Origin: Promicromonospora sp. Populi
GTDB lineage: Bacteria; Actinomycetota; Actinomycetes; Actinomycetales; Cellulomonadaceae
Assembly (NCBI RefSeq): GCF_041081105.1
Contig: NZ_CP163528.1
Span: 2,170,001 to 2,234,000 of the forward strand
Length of the DNA stretch: 64,000 bases
Direction: 5' to 3'
This document shows, piece after piece, positions 52,939 to 63,235 of the stretch; positions within the stretch are counted from its first letter, which is position 1, and each line of letters starts with the position of its first letter. The notes below the pieces were generated by a model that ran no database searches, had not been told where the DNA came from, and worked only from the letters and a program-made list of their open reading frames with translations. The translations under genes and the position numbers were made by a program.

Positions 52939-53001
52939 CGAATCTGGGGTGGGTTGCTCTGCGTAGATGTTGTCTACGGAGAGCAACCCACCCCAGATTC
53001 G
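52939..53001. repeat. Palindromic repeat family, copy A; probable bidirectional terminator
   Basis: Bases 52939-52960 and 52980-53001 form 22-base inverted arms with few or no mismatches, and GTAGA/TCTAC pairs inside. It lies between the convergent kinase gene (ends 52935) and leuA (ends 53048). The core matches the copies near 26221, 21974 and 16286. Confidence 0.9.
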
Positions 53002-53047
53002 TCTGGTCGCCCCGGGACCGGCCGGGCCGATCCTCCGGTCAGTCCGG

Positions 53048-54991
<1,944 letters not shown>

Positions 54992-55062
54992 TCACTGTAC
55001 TCCCAGGCCCAGATCGGAGCGCCAGTCCGGCTCACGATCCGGACGCCGGGCAGCAGTTGATC

Positions 55063-57158
55063 TCACCTACGGCTGCGGAGCGCCGCGTCTACCTGGGGGT
55101 CGCCCAGGGCGCCCAGCCAGTCCAGGAGGGCCGGGTAGGTCGACCGGTTGGCGGCGACCTGGGGTCGCAGGTGCGGCGCCTCCTGCACGATCTTCGCCAG
55201 GTCCGCCAGCGGAGTAGCCGGGTCGAGCGCCACGGCGGCGGTCCACCTGCCGCCCACGGGCGGCATGACGGCAGTGTGCCCCGACTTTGCCGCATTGCCC
55301 GACGCCGCGGCGGCCTGCCCCTGACCGACGACGACGCGCCGCGTCACCTGCTCCTGGTTCTGCTGGGCCTGGTTCTGCTGGGCCTGGTTCTGCGCGGACG
55401 CCACCGGCGTCGCACCCGAGCCGATCGGAGCCATCTTCGCGGTCTCGCTCGTCGAGGACCGGGCCGGCCTGCGGCAGCCGGCATCTCCTCGACCGTGCGC
55501 ATGCTGCCGAGCGGTACCTCGCCCGAGGCAGGGCCCGAGGCGGGGCTCGAGTCCGGCGACGAGTCCGGTCCCGAGGCCTGAACCGGGACCACACCGCGCT
55601 GGGCCGCCGCCGCACCCGCTACGGTGCGGACCGCACCCGTCGAGGTGATCCGGCGCGGCTCCACCGGCCGACGCAGCTCCGGGGCCTCCCGCACGGGCTG
55701 CTCCGGGAGCGATACCGGAGCGGCCTTGTCGGCCTTGGGGCGCGGCGGTGCCCACACGTAGGCCTGGCTGCGGTCGACGTCGGACTCGCCGCCGATGCCG
55801 GAGGTCTGGAAGTGCTCACGCACGGCCTTCGGCACCATCAGGGCGGACGCCGCGACGACCGGCATGCCGAGCGCCATGAGCAGGTCGCCGAGGTTCACGC
55901 CGAGGCTCGCGCCCGAGGTGGCGATGACCACGACGAGCCCGAGCACACCCGCGACGCACGCGGCGCCGACGGCGGGCACGTGCCCGGTGTTGGGGTCACG
56001 CTGGAGCGAGCGCCGCGCGAACCAGGCGATGCCGGCGACAACAACGCCGAGCACGAGCCGCAGCACCAGCGTCACGCCGGCGCCGGACCCGATGAAGCCC
56101 GGGTCGATCAGCTGCACGAGCGCGGCGAGCGCGCTGCAGACCGCGAGCAGCACCATGACGTCGAACGCACGCATGGCCACCCGCACCCAGACGCCGGCGG
56201 CCTGCTCGGTGCTGGCCTCCGCGTCGGCCTCGGGGTCACGGCGCACAGCGGGCGAACCGGCGACAGCCGCCGCGAGCGGGAGCAGCACCAGCCCGAACCG
56301 GCTCGGGTCGGTAATGCCCGGGAGCATCGACTCCAGCCCGGTCAGCGAGTCGCCGGAGGTGAAGACGAAGAGCAGCGCCAGCACCAGGCCGGCGGCGACG
56401 AGCACGAGCCGCGAGGGGCGGTCGTGCCGCACTGTGCCGCCCACCAGGAGCCACGCCAGGCCGACCACCAGCACCAGCCACACGGGCGCGAGCAGCCGGT
56501 CGCCCAGCGTCGCGTCCGCGGCGAACTCGGCGAGCGCCGTCGAGATGAGGGCGCCCAGGGCGATCAGCACGCCGACGCCGGCGAGGCCGAGCCGCCAGCC
56601 GCGCACCACTGCGCCGTCCTCCTCGACCGGGCCGAGCTCGCTGTCGCGCGGGGTGGCGGCGAGCGCCGCCCCGGCGAGCGCGAGGCCGAGGCCGGTGCCG
56701 ACGCCCGCGCCGCTGCGCAGGTCGAGCACGAGGTGGATCAGGCCGATCACGGCGATCGGGAGCCCGGCGACCAGGCGCGCGCGCCTGGTGGAGTGCACGG
56801 TCCACGTCACGGGCAGCACGGAGAGGCGCGCGAGGTACGGCAGCGTCAGGGAGGCGAGCGACAGCGCGACGGCCAGGACCACCTCGACGCGGTCCGCGGA
56901 CCGGTCGGCGAGGTTCCAGGGCAGCGCGAGCGAGACGAGCAGCGCGAGCGCGGCGATGGCGTCCCGGATGTAGTCGGCCACCTCGATGTTCGCGAAGGGT
57001 CTGGCGCTCGCGGAGCCGTCGTGCGCGCCGTCGGTCGCCGGTGGCGAGATCGTGCCGAGGTATTCGTGGCCGAGGTTCTCGGTCGGGGCGCCGTTCGCGT
57101 CCTGGGCGCCGTCGTCCGATGCTCTCTCGTCACGCTCGGAAGCGTGCTGGTCCATCAT
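55063..57158 (-). CDS. Membrane protein with C-terminal LRV-like domain (apparent frameshift near 55475)
   Basis: One frame from the ATG at 57158 (GAGGAG upstream) encodes an acidic N-terminus and about 12 hydrophobic helices, then a Pro/Ser-rich region, and becomes Arg/Pro nonsense after EEMPAA near 55475. The next frame continues with SETAKMAPIGSG, a Gln/Asn-rich stretch (QNQAQQNQAQQNQ), and ends with PATPLADLAKIVQEAPHL and AANRSTYPALLDWLGALGD, a leucine-rich-variant (LRV)-type repeat seen in actinobacterial proteins. The total length is one short of a multiple of three, so one base is probably missing. Role unknown. Confidence 0.75.
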
Positions 57159-57331
57159 CCGTTCACTCCTCGATAACGCCGCTGGTCGAGACTGGGTGCG
57201 TGGCAGGCGGCGCTGGGGTCCACGACGTTTCTACCCGCTGGGAACGTGCCCTGTCAGGCCCTGCTGCGGCGAGTCCGGTCACACCTGCATTTCTGCGCAC
57301 GTCCATCACATTAGGCGTGCGTGGAAGAACC

Positions 57332-57353
57332 GCTGACGGCGGGAGCCGTCAGC
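57332..57353 (+). promoter_or_regulatory. Hairpin in the PPTase 5' region
   Basis: GCTGACGGC at 57332-57340 pairs with GCCGTCAGC at 57345-57353 around a 4-base loop, ending 25 bases before the GTG at 57379. It could be a terminator of an upstream transcript or a leader structure. The rest of the 57159-57378 gap shows nothing else I can name. Confidence 0.5.
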
Positions 57354-57378
57354 ACGTCGAGGTCACAGGAGAACTCAA

Positions 57379-58155
57379 GTGGACGCTAGCGCCGCACCAG
57401 CCCCCAGAACCTGCGACGTCTGGCTCGTTCCGGTACGACGCCGGGAAGCCTGGACGCGCCTGCTGACCGTACCGGATCGGGAGCAGCTCGTGGGCCTCGA
57501 CGCCGTGGCCACCGATGTGCATCTGACGTCGCGCGCCGCGCAGCGGCTGATCCTGGCCCGCTATCTCGGCCTCGCGCCGGAGGACATCGTCGTCGACCGG
57601 GGGTGTGACCGCTGCGGCGACCCACAGCACGGACGCCCCCACGTGCCGGGTTCGGCGCTGGACTACTCGGTCTCGCACACGCGGGCCTGGGTGCTGGTCG
57701 CCGTGGTGGGCGACGGCCGGGTCGGTGCGGACCTCGACGCCCGGCCTGCGGACCGCGACCTGGACGACCTCGCGGCGGCCGCCCTCACGCCTGCCGAGCA
57801 CCGCGCCTGGCGCCGTCTGCCCGCGCGCGACCGTGCCGACGCGCTCCTCGCGTCCTGGACGCGCAAGGAGGCGACGACCAAGCTCATCGGGCACGGCCTG
57901 GCGATCCCGCTCCGGGACCTCGACGTGACGGGGCCGCGGCCGACCCTCGTATCGGCCGACCCGGCGGTGCGGCTCCCCCACCCGCGCCCGTACCTGACCC
58001 ACCTGCCCGCGCCGGCCGGCTACAGCGCGGCGCTGGCCACGACCACACACGTGGACCAGGTCCGCCACCTACGCCTCCCGGAGGAAGTCCCGGACCTGCT
58101 CCGGCCGACCCGGCCCGCCCGCCTGGCAGCTACCCGTCAGATGCCCAGCTGGTAG
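57379..58155 (+). CDS. 4'-phosphopantetheinyl transferase, Sfp type
   Basis: A 258-residue PPTase. Magnesium site VGADLDARP (family VG.D) near residue 116 and WTRKEATTK near residue 158 (family W..KEA..K). It moves 4'-phosphopantetheine from CoA to acyl or peptidyl carrier proteins. The length suits the Sfp group. GTG start with AGGAG 8 bases upstream. No carrier protein, PKS or NRPS gene is in the window, so its partner is elsewhere. Its last 19 bases overlap the end of the convergent hydrolase gene. Confidence 0.9.
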   Translation: MDASAAPAPRTCDVWLVPVRRREAWTRLLTVPDREQLVGLDAVATDVHLTSRAAQRLILARYLGLAPEDIVVDRGCDRCGDPQHGRPHVPGSALDYSVSHTRAWVLVAVVGDGRVGADLDARPADRDLDDLAAAALTPAEHRAWRRLPARDRADALLASWTRKEATTKLIGHGLAIPLRDLDVTGPRPTLVSADPAVRLPHPRPYLTHLPAPAGYSAALATTTHVDQVRHLRLPEEVPDLLRPTRPARLAATRQMPSW

Positions 58156-59702
58156 GCGCCCCAGTAGGCCAGGGTTACCAGCAGCACCGTCGCGCCGAGC
58201 ACTATGGCCCAGAAGCCGGTCCGGAGGACGACGACGGCTGCGCCGTGGCGGTGCGTCTCGGGGCCGACCCCCGCGGGCTGCACCACCCGTCCCCGCAGGT
58301 CCCGGACCCGGTTCAGGAGCAGTGCCGCCGCGACGACGGTCACGATCCCGAGCAGCCGGACAGCGATCCAACCGCCCTGCACCACCAGGGCGTTCCGCTC
58401 GTAGTCCAGGGCCAGGCGCGCGACGGCCGCGAGGTACACAACAAGTCCGGCGGTCGTCACGACGGCGCCGACCCCCAGCCCCGCCAGGGGTCCGCGCAGG
58501 CCGGGCGCAAGGCGGGCGCCCAGGCGGCCGGACCGACGTCGGGCAAGACTGCCGGCCAAGGCCGCCCCGCCGACCAGCAGCGGACCCGCGACCAGCAGCG
58601 CGCCGGCGGTGATTACCACCCCGACCAGCCAGTCGCCGTCGCCGTACCACTGCGGCTGCGGCACGGGCGCCGCGAGGTAGAGCTGGCGAGGTTGGGCCCC
58701 GGCGATCTGCGGCGCGGCGGACGCCGTACCGGGCAGCCCGAGCACCCAGTCGGCGACGTCGGTCGCGAAGTCGGGGTGCAGCACCAGGCCCTGCGGCGTC
58801 TCCACGTTGATGCCGTGGTTCGCGCGCTCGTAGAACCGGACGGTCACGTCGTCGGCGTCGGCGATGAGCTCCCGCGTGCCCTGTTCGAGCGGCATCGAGG
58901 CGTCGTTCGTGCCGAAGACGGCGAGGATCGGGTCCTGCTGCTCCCGCAGCCAAGGCCGCACGTCGAAGTCCGCGTACTCGAAGCCCCCGCCCGGCACCTT
59001 CATCCCCACCGCGCGCGGGATCGCGCGGAACACCCCGGCCGGCACGTCCGTGTTGCGCAGGTAGTTGTCGACGGCGTACGCGGCCTGCTGCCGAGGCGGC
59101 ACGACCGGGGCGGAGACCAGGATCTGGAACGCGAGCCGCGGGTCGTTCACCATCATCACGGGTGACACCCACGCGCCCTCCGACTCCGCGTACAGGCCCA
59201 CGTCGTCCGGGTCGACGCCCGGGACGTCGCGCAGGAAGCCCACCGAGTGCTCGTAGTCGCGCGCCATGGCCTCGTAGTCCCGGTGCCGGGTGGAGTAGTT
59301 GTCCAGCCGCTTGTCCGGCACCAGCGTGGTGATCCCGGCGCTCGCCAGCGCGGTGGCGGCCAGCGTGAACGCGTCGACGGCCTTGCCGGTGCCGGCGCCA
59401 TGGATGAACACGATCCCGGGGTGCTCGGCGTCGGGGCCGGAGCCGTCGGCGTCGACCGGCTCCCTGAGGAGCCCGCCCACCTCCAGCCCGTCGGCGAGCG
59501 GGATGGTCACCGCGGTCTCGCGGACCTCGTAGTCGCCCGGCTCACCGGCCCCGGCCGAGGTGCCGCCGATCGCCGTCGACTCCGACCCGAGGCGCAGGTG
59601 CGCCGTCACCGGTTCCGGCTCCCAGGCCGGGCCCGCGACCGCGCCGGTAATCGCGAGCGCGACAAGAATCACTGCAGATGCGGCGACCGTCCGAAAGAAC
59701 AC
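58137..59702 (-). CDS. Exported alpha/beta hydrolase fused to a membrane domain
   Basis: A 521-residue protein. N-terminal signal or anchor helix (VAASAVILVALAITGAVAG), then a hydrolase domain, residues about 55-330: oxyanion region VFIHGAGTGKAVDAF, nucleophile in LYAESEGAW (Ser near 172), Asp in VFGTNDASMP and His in YERANHGINVE. It ends with four or five membrane helices (residues about 350-515). Similar to BAAT/dienelactone-type hydrolases with an exported catalytic part. Substrate unknown. Same strand as the P450 gene, 47 bases downstream. Confidence 0.8.
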   Translation of the reverse strand: MFFRTVAASAVILVALAITGAVAGPAWEPEPVTAHLRLGSESTAIGGTSAGAGEPGDYEVRETAVTIPLADGLEVGGLLREPVDADGSGPDAEHPGIVFIHGAGTGKAVDAFTLAATALASAGITTLVPDKRLDNYSTRHRDYEAMARDYEHSVGFLRDVPGVDPDDVGLYAESEGAWVSPVMMVNDPRLAFQILVSAPVVPPRQQAAYAVDNYLRNTDVPAGVFRAIPRAVGMKVPGGGFEYADFDVRPWLREQQDPILAVFGTNDASMPLEQGTRELIADADDVTVRFYERANHGINVETPQGLVLHPDFATDVADWVLGLPGTASAAPQIAGAQPRQLYLAAPVPQPQWYGDGDWLVGVVITAGALLVAGPLLVGGAALAGSLARRRSGRLGARLAPGLRGPLAGLGVGAVVTTAGLVVYLAAVARLALDYERNALVVQGGWIAVRLLGIVTVVAAALLLNRVRDLRGRVVQPAGVGPETHRHGAAVVVLRTGFWAIVLGATVLLVTLAYWGAYQLGI

Positions 59703-59749
59703 CTTCGGATGCTACGCCCGGCGCGTACGACGTTCACTCCGGCGTGCGG

Positions 59750-61027
59750 TCACATCTCGGAGCCGGTGGAGCGGGCGCGCCGGTAGCGGACGGGCAGGCC
59801 CTGCGGGTGGCGCACCCAGGGCGACGGGACCCAGGCGAGATCGTGGTCCTCGACCGCGAGCTCAAGGTCCAGCTCGGACAGGAGCCGGTTGATCGCTACC
59901 CGCGCGATGATCCGCGCCTGCCGCGACGCCGGGCAGCGGTGCGGGCCTACGCCCCAGGCGAGGTGGGCCCGGTTGCCGACCTCGTCCCAGCTGTCCCCGG
60001 TGTGCACCCGGGGGTCCTGGTTCGCCGCGGCCACGGCCATGATCAGGGGATCGCCCTTGCGGACCAGCTTTCCGTCCAGCACCACGTCCTGCATCGCGTA
60101 CCGGGGCAGCGGCGTGTTCGCGGCAGGTGCCTCGCGCCAGAGCACCTCGTCCAGCACCTCGTCCAGCGCGATCCGGCCGCCGGTCCAGCGCGCCGCAAAC
60201 CGCTTGTCCGTGAGCAGCAGCCGCAGGGTCAGCGCGATCCACGCCGTGAGGAACTCGCTCGCGGCGATGAGCGGCACCGCCATGGAGTCGGCGATCTCGC
60301 GGTCGTTCTCGAAGTTCCGGTGCTGCACAAAGGCGGCGGTCAGGTCGGCCCCGCCCGAGGCGCGCCGGCTGAGGACGTGCGCCATGAGGCTGCGGCCCAT
60401 GCGCTCGCGCGCCTGCGCAGCCTCACCCGTGTGGTCGATGATGTGCCCCGAGTCGACCATCATCTGGTCCGCGGTCTCCTGGTCGAACCCGAAGAGCGAC
60501 GTGATGGTGAGGAAGCCGACCTTCTTGGCCCAGGCCGGGACGAGGTCCGCCTCGCCGTCGGTCCCGAGGTCGTCGATCAGCCGCATGCTGACCTCCTCGA
60601 CCTGGGCCACCACCGCCTTCTCGGGCAGCGTCGCCAGCCCATCGTCCAGGGGCTTGCGGAGCCGGCGCCGCGTCTCGCCGTCGTGATGGTAGGAGGAGCT
60701 GCGCGGTTCGCGCGGCGAGATCGCGAGCAGGGCCGACCGTTCCGACAGCAGCGAGTCGTAGTGCCAGCGCCAGTTGCGCGGGTCGCGGGAGAACCGCGTC
60801 TCGTTCCGGGAGATGTCGCAGATCTCGGCATGCCCCATCACGAGCCACGCCGGCACACCCGGCTCCAGCTCGACGGGCGCGACGACGCCCCATCGGGCCC
60901 GCAGCACGTTGTAGATCTCCTGCGAGTCCGCGCCCCCCGTCGTCGCCGACAGGGGCGTGAGCCCGGTCAGGCGCGTGAGCTCGACGGGTGCCGTCCTAGC
61001 GGCCACTGTCTCCATGCGCCCCATCAC
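59750..61027 (-). CDS. Cytochrome P450 with atypical helix K
   Basis: A 425-residue P450. Haem-binding loop WGVGPHRCPASR with Cys365, and PLPRY with VRKGDPLIMAVAAANQDPRV are clear. Helix K reads DEVLWREAP: the Arg is one residue later than in the ExxR motif, where position 297 is Trp. The I-helix has AASEFLT instead of AG.(D/E)T. Helix C reads HHDGETRRRLRKP rather than DG..H.RLR. So the fold is clear but key positions are altered. No ferredoxin partner is adjacent. Substrate unknown. Confidence 0.88.
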   Translation of the reverse strand: MMGRMETVAARTAPVELTRLTGLTPLSATTGGADSQEIYNVLRARWGVVAPVELEPGVPAWLVMGHAEICDISRNETRFSRDPRNWRWHYDSLLSERSALLAISPREPRSSSYHHDGETRRRLRKPLDDGLATLPEKAVVAQVEEVSMRLIDDLGTDGEADLVPAWAKKVGFLTITSLFGFDQETADQMMVDSGHIIDHTGEAAQARERMGRSLMAHVLSRRASGGADLTAAFVQHRNFENDREIADSMAVPLIAASEFLTAWIALTLRLLLTDKRFAARWTGGRIALDEVLDEVLWREAPAANTPLPRYAMQDVVLDGKLVRKGDPLIMAVAAANQDPRVHTGDSWDEVGNRAHLAWGVGPHRCPASRQARIIARVAINRLLSELDLELAVEDHDLAWVPSPWVRHPQGLPVRYRRARSTGSEM

Positions 61028-61076
61028 AACACAGCGTCCGGATTGCCCGTGGTCGTAGCTGAGATATCAGTCGAGG

Positions 61077-62203
61077 TCAGAGTTCGTCGGGTCCCAGACC
61101 GTACGCGGCGCCGTGCTCGCGCAGGAAGTCACGGAGGTACGGCAGGGCGAACGAGACCTTGCCGTGCGACACCTGCTGGATCATGCCCGCCGCCATCAAG
61201 CGGCGGCGGTATGTGTTGGCGTGCTGCGGGGTGATGTCCCCCATGCGCCGGCGAACGTCCGCCATCTGCGATGGTCCGTCGTCGACGGACATGGCCACGA
61301 GGAACGTCCGGTCTAGGTCAGAGAGGTCGGCGAGCGCCGTCTCGTGGACGAGGCCCCCCAGACGTCGACGCGCGGCGCTGATCCCCGTCTCAGCCGCAGC
61401 CAGGTCGGCGAGGTCCCCTCCCGTGGCCCGCCAAACGTGATAGCCCACGAGCTGGATCAGGAACGGATAGCCAAACGTCGCCTCGGCGCGAGCTCGCTCG
61501 CCTCAGTTGTCATCGCTCGCCCATTCTCCTCGAACGTCGCGACCAAGGCGTCGTGCACCTCATCGATGCTCACATCGCCCAGAACATGCTTGTCGGCCCG
61601 CCTGAGGAACGTGAGGACATCGTCGGACAGCAGGTCGGACACGGCAGACGGCAGCCCTGCCATCACCAGCGCGAACTGACGCTGCTCCCGGACCATGTGC
61701 TGGGCCAGAGCGGCGATCTCACGCATATCCGGTACGGAGACGTGCACCTCGTCGACCGTGAGCAACAAACCCGAGTCGTGGTGCTCCAAGTCGTCGAGGA
61801 GCGCGTTCAGCTTGCGCCTCATCCCGGCGGACAGCTCAGGCGTAAGCGCGGTGGACACGCCCCCCAGAGGTCCTGGCAGGTCTATCCCCGTCACTCTCCG
61901 CTTCGGTCGCGGCCGGGGCTCCTCCAGCATGTGACTGACGTGCTCATCGAGCCGTCCCATCAGGCCCGCAGTCGCCGTCTCGTCGACGAACAGCCAACCG
62001 CGCTCGAGGGCTACGTCATCGACGGCGTTCAGCAAGGTGGTCTTGCCCACACCACGGGCACCCGTGAAGATGGTGAGCCGCCCCGGCGATCCGGGCCCTT
62101 CGTCGATCCCGTCGGCCACCGCGGCTATCTGGTCGTCACGCCCGACCAGATGAGGCGGGGTGGCGCCGGCCGACGGCTTGAACGGGTTCCTCGACACCGC
62201 CAT
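61077..62203 (-). CDS. Orc1/Cdc6-like AAA ATPase (apparent frameshift near 61497)
   Basis: A P-loop ATPase of about 375 residues. Walker A FTGARGVGKTTLL near residue 47, Walker B GLLLTVDEVH near residue 148, and a sensor region around MAGLPSAV. A C-terminal winged helix (MADVRRRMGDITPQHANTYRRRL) lies in another frame from about 61495 to 61077. Adding one base in the 61494-61500 area gives ARAEATFGYPFLIQLVGYH, joining them. The length is one short of a multiple of three. Such stand-alone ATPases are common in actinobacteria; the role is unclear. GC is lower than its neighbours. Confidence 0.8.
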
Positions 62204-62216
62204 CCGGACGCCCTTT

Positions 62217-62247
62217 CTTAGAGTTACTTATTTCTGTTTGCTCTAAG
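62217..62247 (-). promoter_or_regulatory. AT-rich inverted repeat before the ATPase gene
   Basis: CTTAGAG at 62217-62223 is inverted as CTCTAAG at 62241-62247, with an AT-rich 17-base spacer in an otherwise GC-rich region. It lies 14-44 bases upstream of the ATPase start and after the era stop. Promoter, operator or weak terminator are all possible. Confidence 0.5.
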
Positions 62248-62281
62248 CCAGGCCGGACACAGGGGCAACGCCCGGCAGCGT

Positions 62282-63235
62282 TCAGAAGCCCAGCTTGCGG
62301 AGCTGCTTCGGGTCGCGCTGCCAGTCCTTCGCAACCTTGACGTGCAGGTCGAGATAGATCCGGTGGCCGAGCAGCTTCTCGATGCCCTGGCGCGCCTCGG
62401 TGCCTACTGACCGCAGCCGGGACCCGCCGCGGCCGATGATGATCGCCTTCTGGGAGTCGCGCTCCACGTACAGGTTGACGCGCACGTCCAGGAGCGACGG
62501 CTTGCCCTTCTCGGGATCGCCCGTGCCCTCGCGCTCGACGATCTCGTCGACGACCACCGCGAGCGAGTGCGGCAGCTCGTCGCGCACGCCCTCCAGGGCG
62601 GCCTCGCGTACGAGCTCCGCCACCATGACGGCCTCGGGCTCGTCGGTCAGCTCGCCGTCCGGGTACAGGTCGGGCCCCTCCGGCAGGTGCGAGATGAGCA
62701 CCGCCTCGAGCTCCTCGACCTGGTAGCCGTCCTTCGCCGACACGGGCACGATGTCGGCCCACTCGCGGTCCACGGTCGTCGCCAGCTTGTCGACGGAGAT
62801 GAGGTGCTCCATGAGGACCTCGCGCGGCACGAGGTCGGCCTTCGTCACGACGGCGACGACCGGCACCCGCCGGCGCCCCGTCATCAGCTCGGCCAGCTGG
62901 GCCGCGATGTAGCGGTCGCCGGGTCCCACCTTCTGGTCGGCGGGCAGGCAGAACGCAATGACGTCCACCTCGGACAGCGTGTCGCGCACCAGGTCGTTGA
63001 GCCGCTCGCCCAGCAGCGTGCGCGGCCGGTGCAGGCCCGGCGTGTCCACCAGCACGAGCTGGGCGTCCGGCCGGTGCACGATCCCGCGGATGGTGTGCCG
63101 GGTGGTCTGGGGCCGCGCCGACATGATCGCGACCTTCTGCCCCACCAGCGCGTTCGTCAGGGTGGACTTGCCGGCATTGGGGCGGCCCACCAGGCAGGCG
63201 AACCCGCTCCGGTGCTCCGTGGGGGTGTCGCTCAC
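62282..63235 (-). CDS. era: GTPase Era
   Basis: A 317-residue Era. G1 GRPNAGKST, G3 in VDTPGLHRP, G4 VVTKADLV, G5 VSAKDG, and a C-terminal KH domain with IIIGRGGSRLRSVG. Binds 16S rRNA near its 3' end and supports 30S assembly. GTG or ATG overlap with the CorC-like stop (four bases). Length and motifs are complete. Confidence 0.97.
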   Translation of the reverse strand: MSDTPTEHRSGFACLVGRPNAGKSTLTNALVGQKVAIMSARPQTTRHTIRGIVHRPDAQLVLVDTPGLHRPRTLLGERLNDLVRDTLSEVDVIAFCLPADQKVGPGDRYIAAQLAELMTGRRRVPVVAVVTKADLVPREVLMEHLISVDKLATTVDREWADIVPVSAKDGYQVEELEAVLISHLPEGPDLYPDGELTDEPEAVMVAELVREAALEGVRDELPHSLAVVVDEIVEREGTGDPEKGKPSLLDVRVNLYVERDSQKAIIIGRGGSRLRSVGTEARQGIEKLLGHRIYLDLHVKVAKDWQRDPKQLRKLGF

